Below, one piece after another: positions 13,045 to 13,600 of a stretch of DNA of 13,600 nucleotides. The stretch comes from an uncultured Lachnospiraceae bacterium (GTDB lineage Bacteria; Bacillota; Clostridia; Lachnospirales; Lachnospiraceae). Location: NCBI GenBank assembly GCA_910588285.1, contig CAJUQB010000118.1, positions 1 through 13,600 of the forward strand, read 5' to 3'. The first letter of the stretch is position 1; the number at the start of each line of letters is the position of its first letter. Below the pieces are notes generated by a model, which had not been told where the DNA came from, did no database searches, and saw nothing but the letters and a program-made list of their open reading frames with translations. Both the position numbers and the translations under genes were made by a program.

Positions 13045-13600
13045 TAGTGCATAGTCCAACTCATACAGGTTGCTGTCCCCTTTGCAGTGACGCAAGCAGA
13101 ACTGCTGGAAGAGCTGGGCTGGAACATCTGGGATAACGAACGGGATGTGAATGACGGGCTTTTTTCTGAAAGTGTGATGCGCAAACTCCTTGCAAAATAC
13201 AAAAGCGAAGAATGGGTTTCCTTCTATAACAGTTATGTCCAGGAACATCTGATGAAAGAACTGGATATCCAGCCATGTGTCTATATACTGGACTGGACAA
13301 TTATGAGAATTCTTCTGTCGTAAAGATAGACGGAGAAACCATGCGCGGCTATAAACTGGGTGTCCTCAGAGGCATCCTGGATGACTCAGGCATAGCGGAA
13401 GAGATGTAAACGGTCTACCGTTTACGAAGAGATTGTGTTCGGCACACTTAAGACCCATGACATGGAACAGTGCAGGGAGATGCTCAAAAATACCTCCTGC
13501 TTCCATGAAAACGACATACTGATTAATGATAGGGGGGGCCTGTCACGGGAAATGACCAACTATTTAAAGACAGAACGCAGGGTAGACACTTACATTCCAG
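13045..13600 (+). pseudogene. DDE-type transposase, broken (deletion, insertion), runs off the window
   Basis: Three successive plus-strand frames make one protein. Frame 1 (to about 13290) reads AELLEELGWNIWDNERDVND, then VMRKLLAKYKSEEWVSFYNS and IQPCVYILD. After an apparent small deletion, frame 2 (about 13296-13408) reads NYENSSVVKIDGETMRGYKL, then GVLRGILDDSG. A 28-bp insertion then shifts to frame 3, EEIVFGTLKTHD then DILINDRGGLSREMTNYLKT, to the window end. LD near 13290 and INDRG are probable positions of catalytic aspartates of a DDE fold; INDRGG departs from the more usual DRGF. This is a transposase type I associate with Clostridia, but the exact IS family is not assigned. Upstream of about 13045 a TAG closes frame 1, so the N-terminus is missing. 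The gene cannot be functional. Confidence 0.75.
13398..13433. mobile_element. 20-bp perfect palindrome inserted with 8-bp target duplication
   Basis: GTAAACGGTCTACCGTTTAC (13406-13425) is flanked by GAAGAGAT on both sides (13398-13405 and 13426-13433). Removing 28 bp restores the transposase reading GIAEEIVFGTLK. The ends GTAAACGGT are those of the repeats at 3104 and 12957, and GTAA termini with 8-bp duplications are features of IS66-family elements. It therefore looks like the two outer ends of such an element joined with almost everything between lost. Confidence 0.85.

Noticed and set aside
12846..13202. Minus-strand 118-residue frame as a gene
   Set aside because: Its first half is antisense to the transposase remnant and serine-rich by frame effect; an IS-end repeat lies inside its second half. 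Kept only as a note on the gap.

Overview
The window looks like chromosomal DNA from a low-to-moderate-GC Firmicute, probably a gut Clostridium/Lachnospiraceae relative. The reasons are strong AGGAGG-type ribosome binding sites, a YesM/YesN-type two-component pair, an Rpn-type protein tail, and an AT-rich peptide-modification island between GC-richer flanks. The assignment is by family resemblance only.

Layout. (1) 1-1484: a GC-rich two-component pair on the minus strand. The AraC-type response regulator is intact but carries a 4 x 33-bp tandem repeat in its last codons. The sensor kinase is cut off at position ~53 by what may be the end of an IS66-like element. (2) 1485-3142: a small MITE-like element with target duplications, an SPL-like radical SAM gene, and a frameshifted Rpn-type tail next to an IS-end-like repeat. 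(3) 3143-4738: an ABC exporter of intermediate GC with a short C-terminus. (4) 4739-5289: a gene-poor stretch with a palindrome, a strong ribosome binding site driving only a 5-codon ORF, and a decayed coding-like frame. (5) 5290-12514: the main item, an AT-rich RiPP-like operon, all on the minus strand. (6) 12515-13600: its promoter region, then a broken DDE transposase on the plus strand interrupted by a 20-bp palindrome with a perfect 8-bp target duplication.

The operon, in transcription order (high to low coordinate), is: a 46-codon precursor peptide (12374-12514), a PqqD-like recognition protein, a radical SAM/SPASM maturase, a second and different radical SAM/SPASM protein, an HPr-kinase-like P-loop protein, a B12-binding-type radical SAM enzyme, a second PqqD-like protein that needs a -1 frameshift, a third radical SAM/SPASM maturase paralogous to the first, and a cytoplasmic-looking S41 protease. 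The ABC exporter follows on the same strand. The two PqqD + SPASM pairs look like duplicated modules. A consistent reading is that the PqqD proteins present the leader of one short peptide to up to four radical SAM enzymes, the kinase-like protein may phosphorylate it, the S41 protease trims it, and the ABC protein may export it. The final product cannot be predicted from sequence. I do not recognise this exact gene set as a named system.

The RiPP island lies between two inverted copies of a 25-bp GTAAACGG... repeat (3080-3104 and 12957-12981), which suggests that mobile elements shaped this locus.
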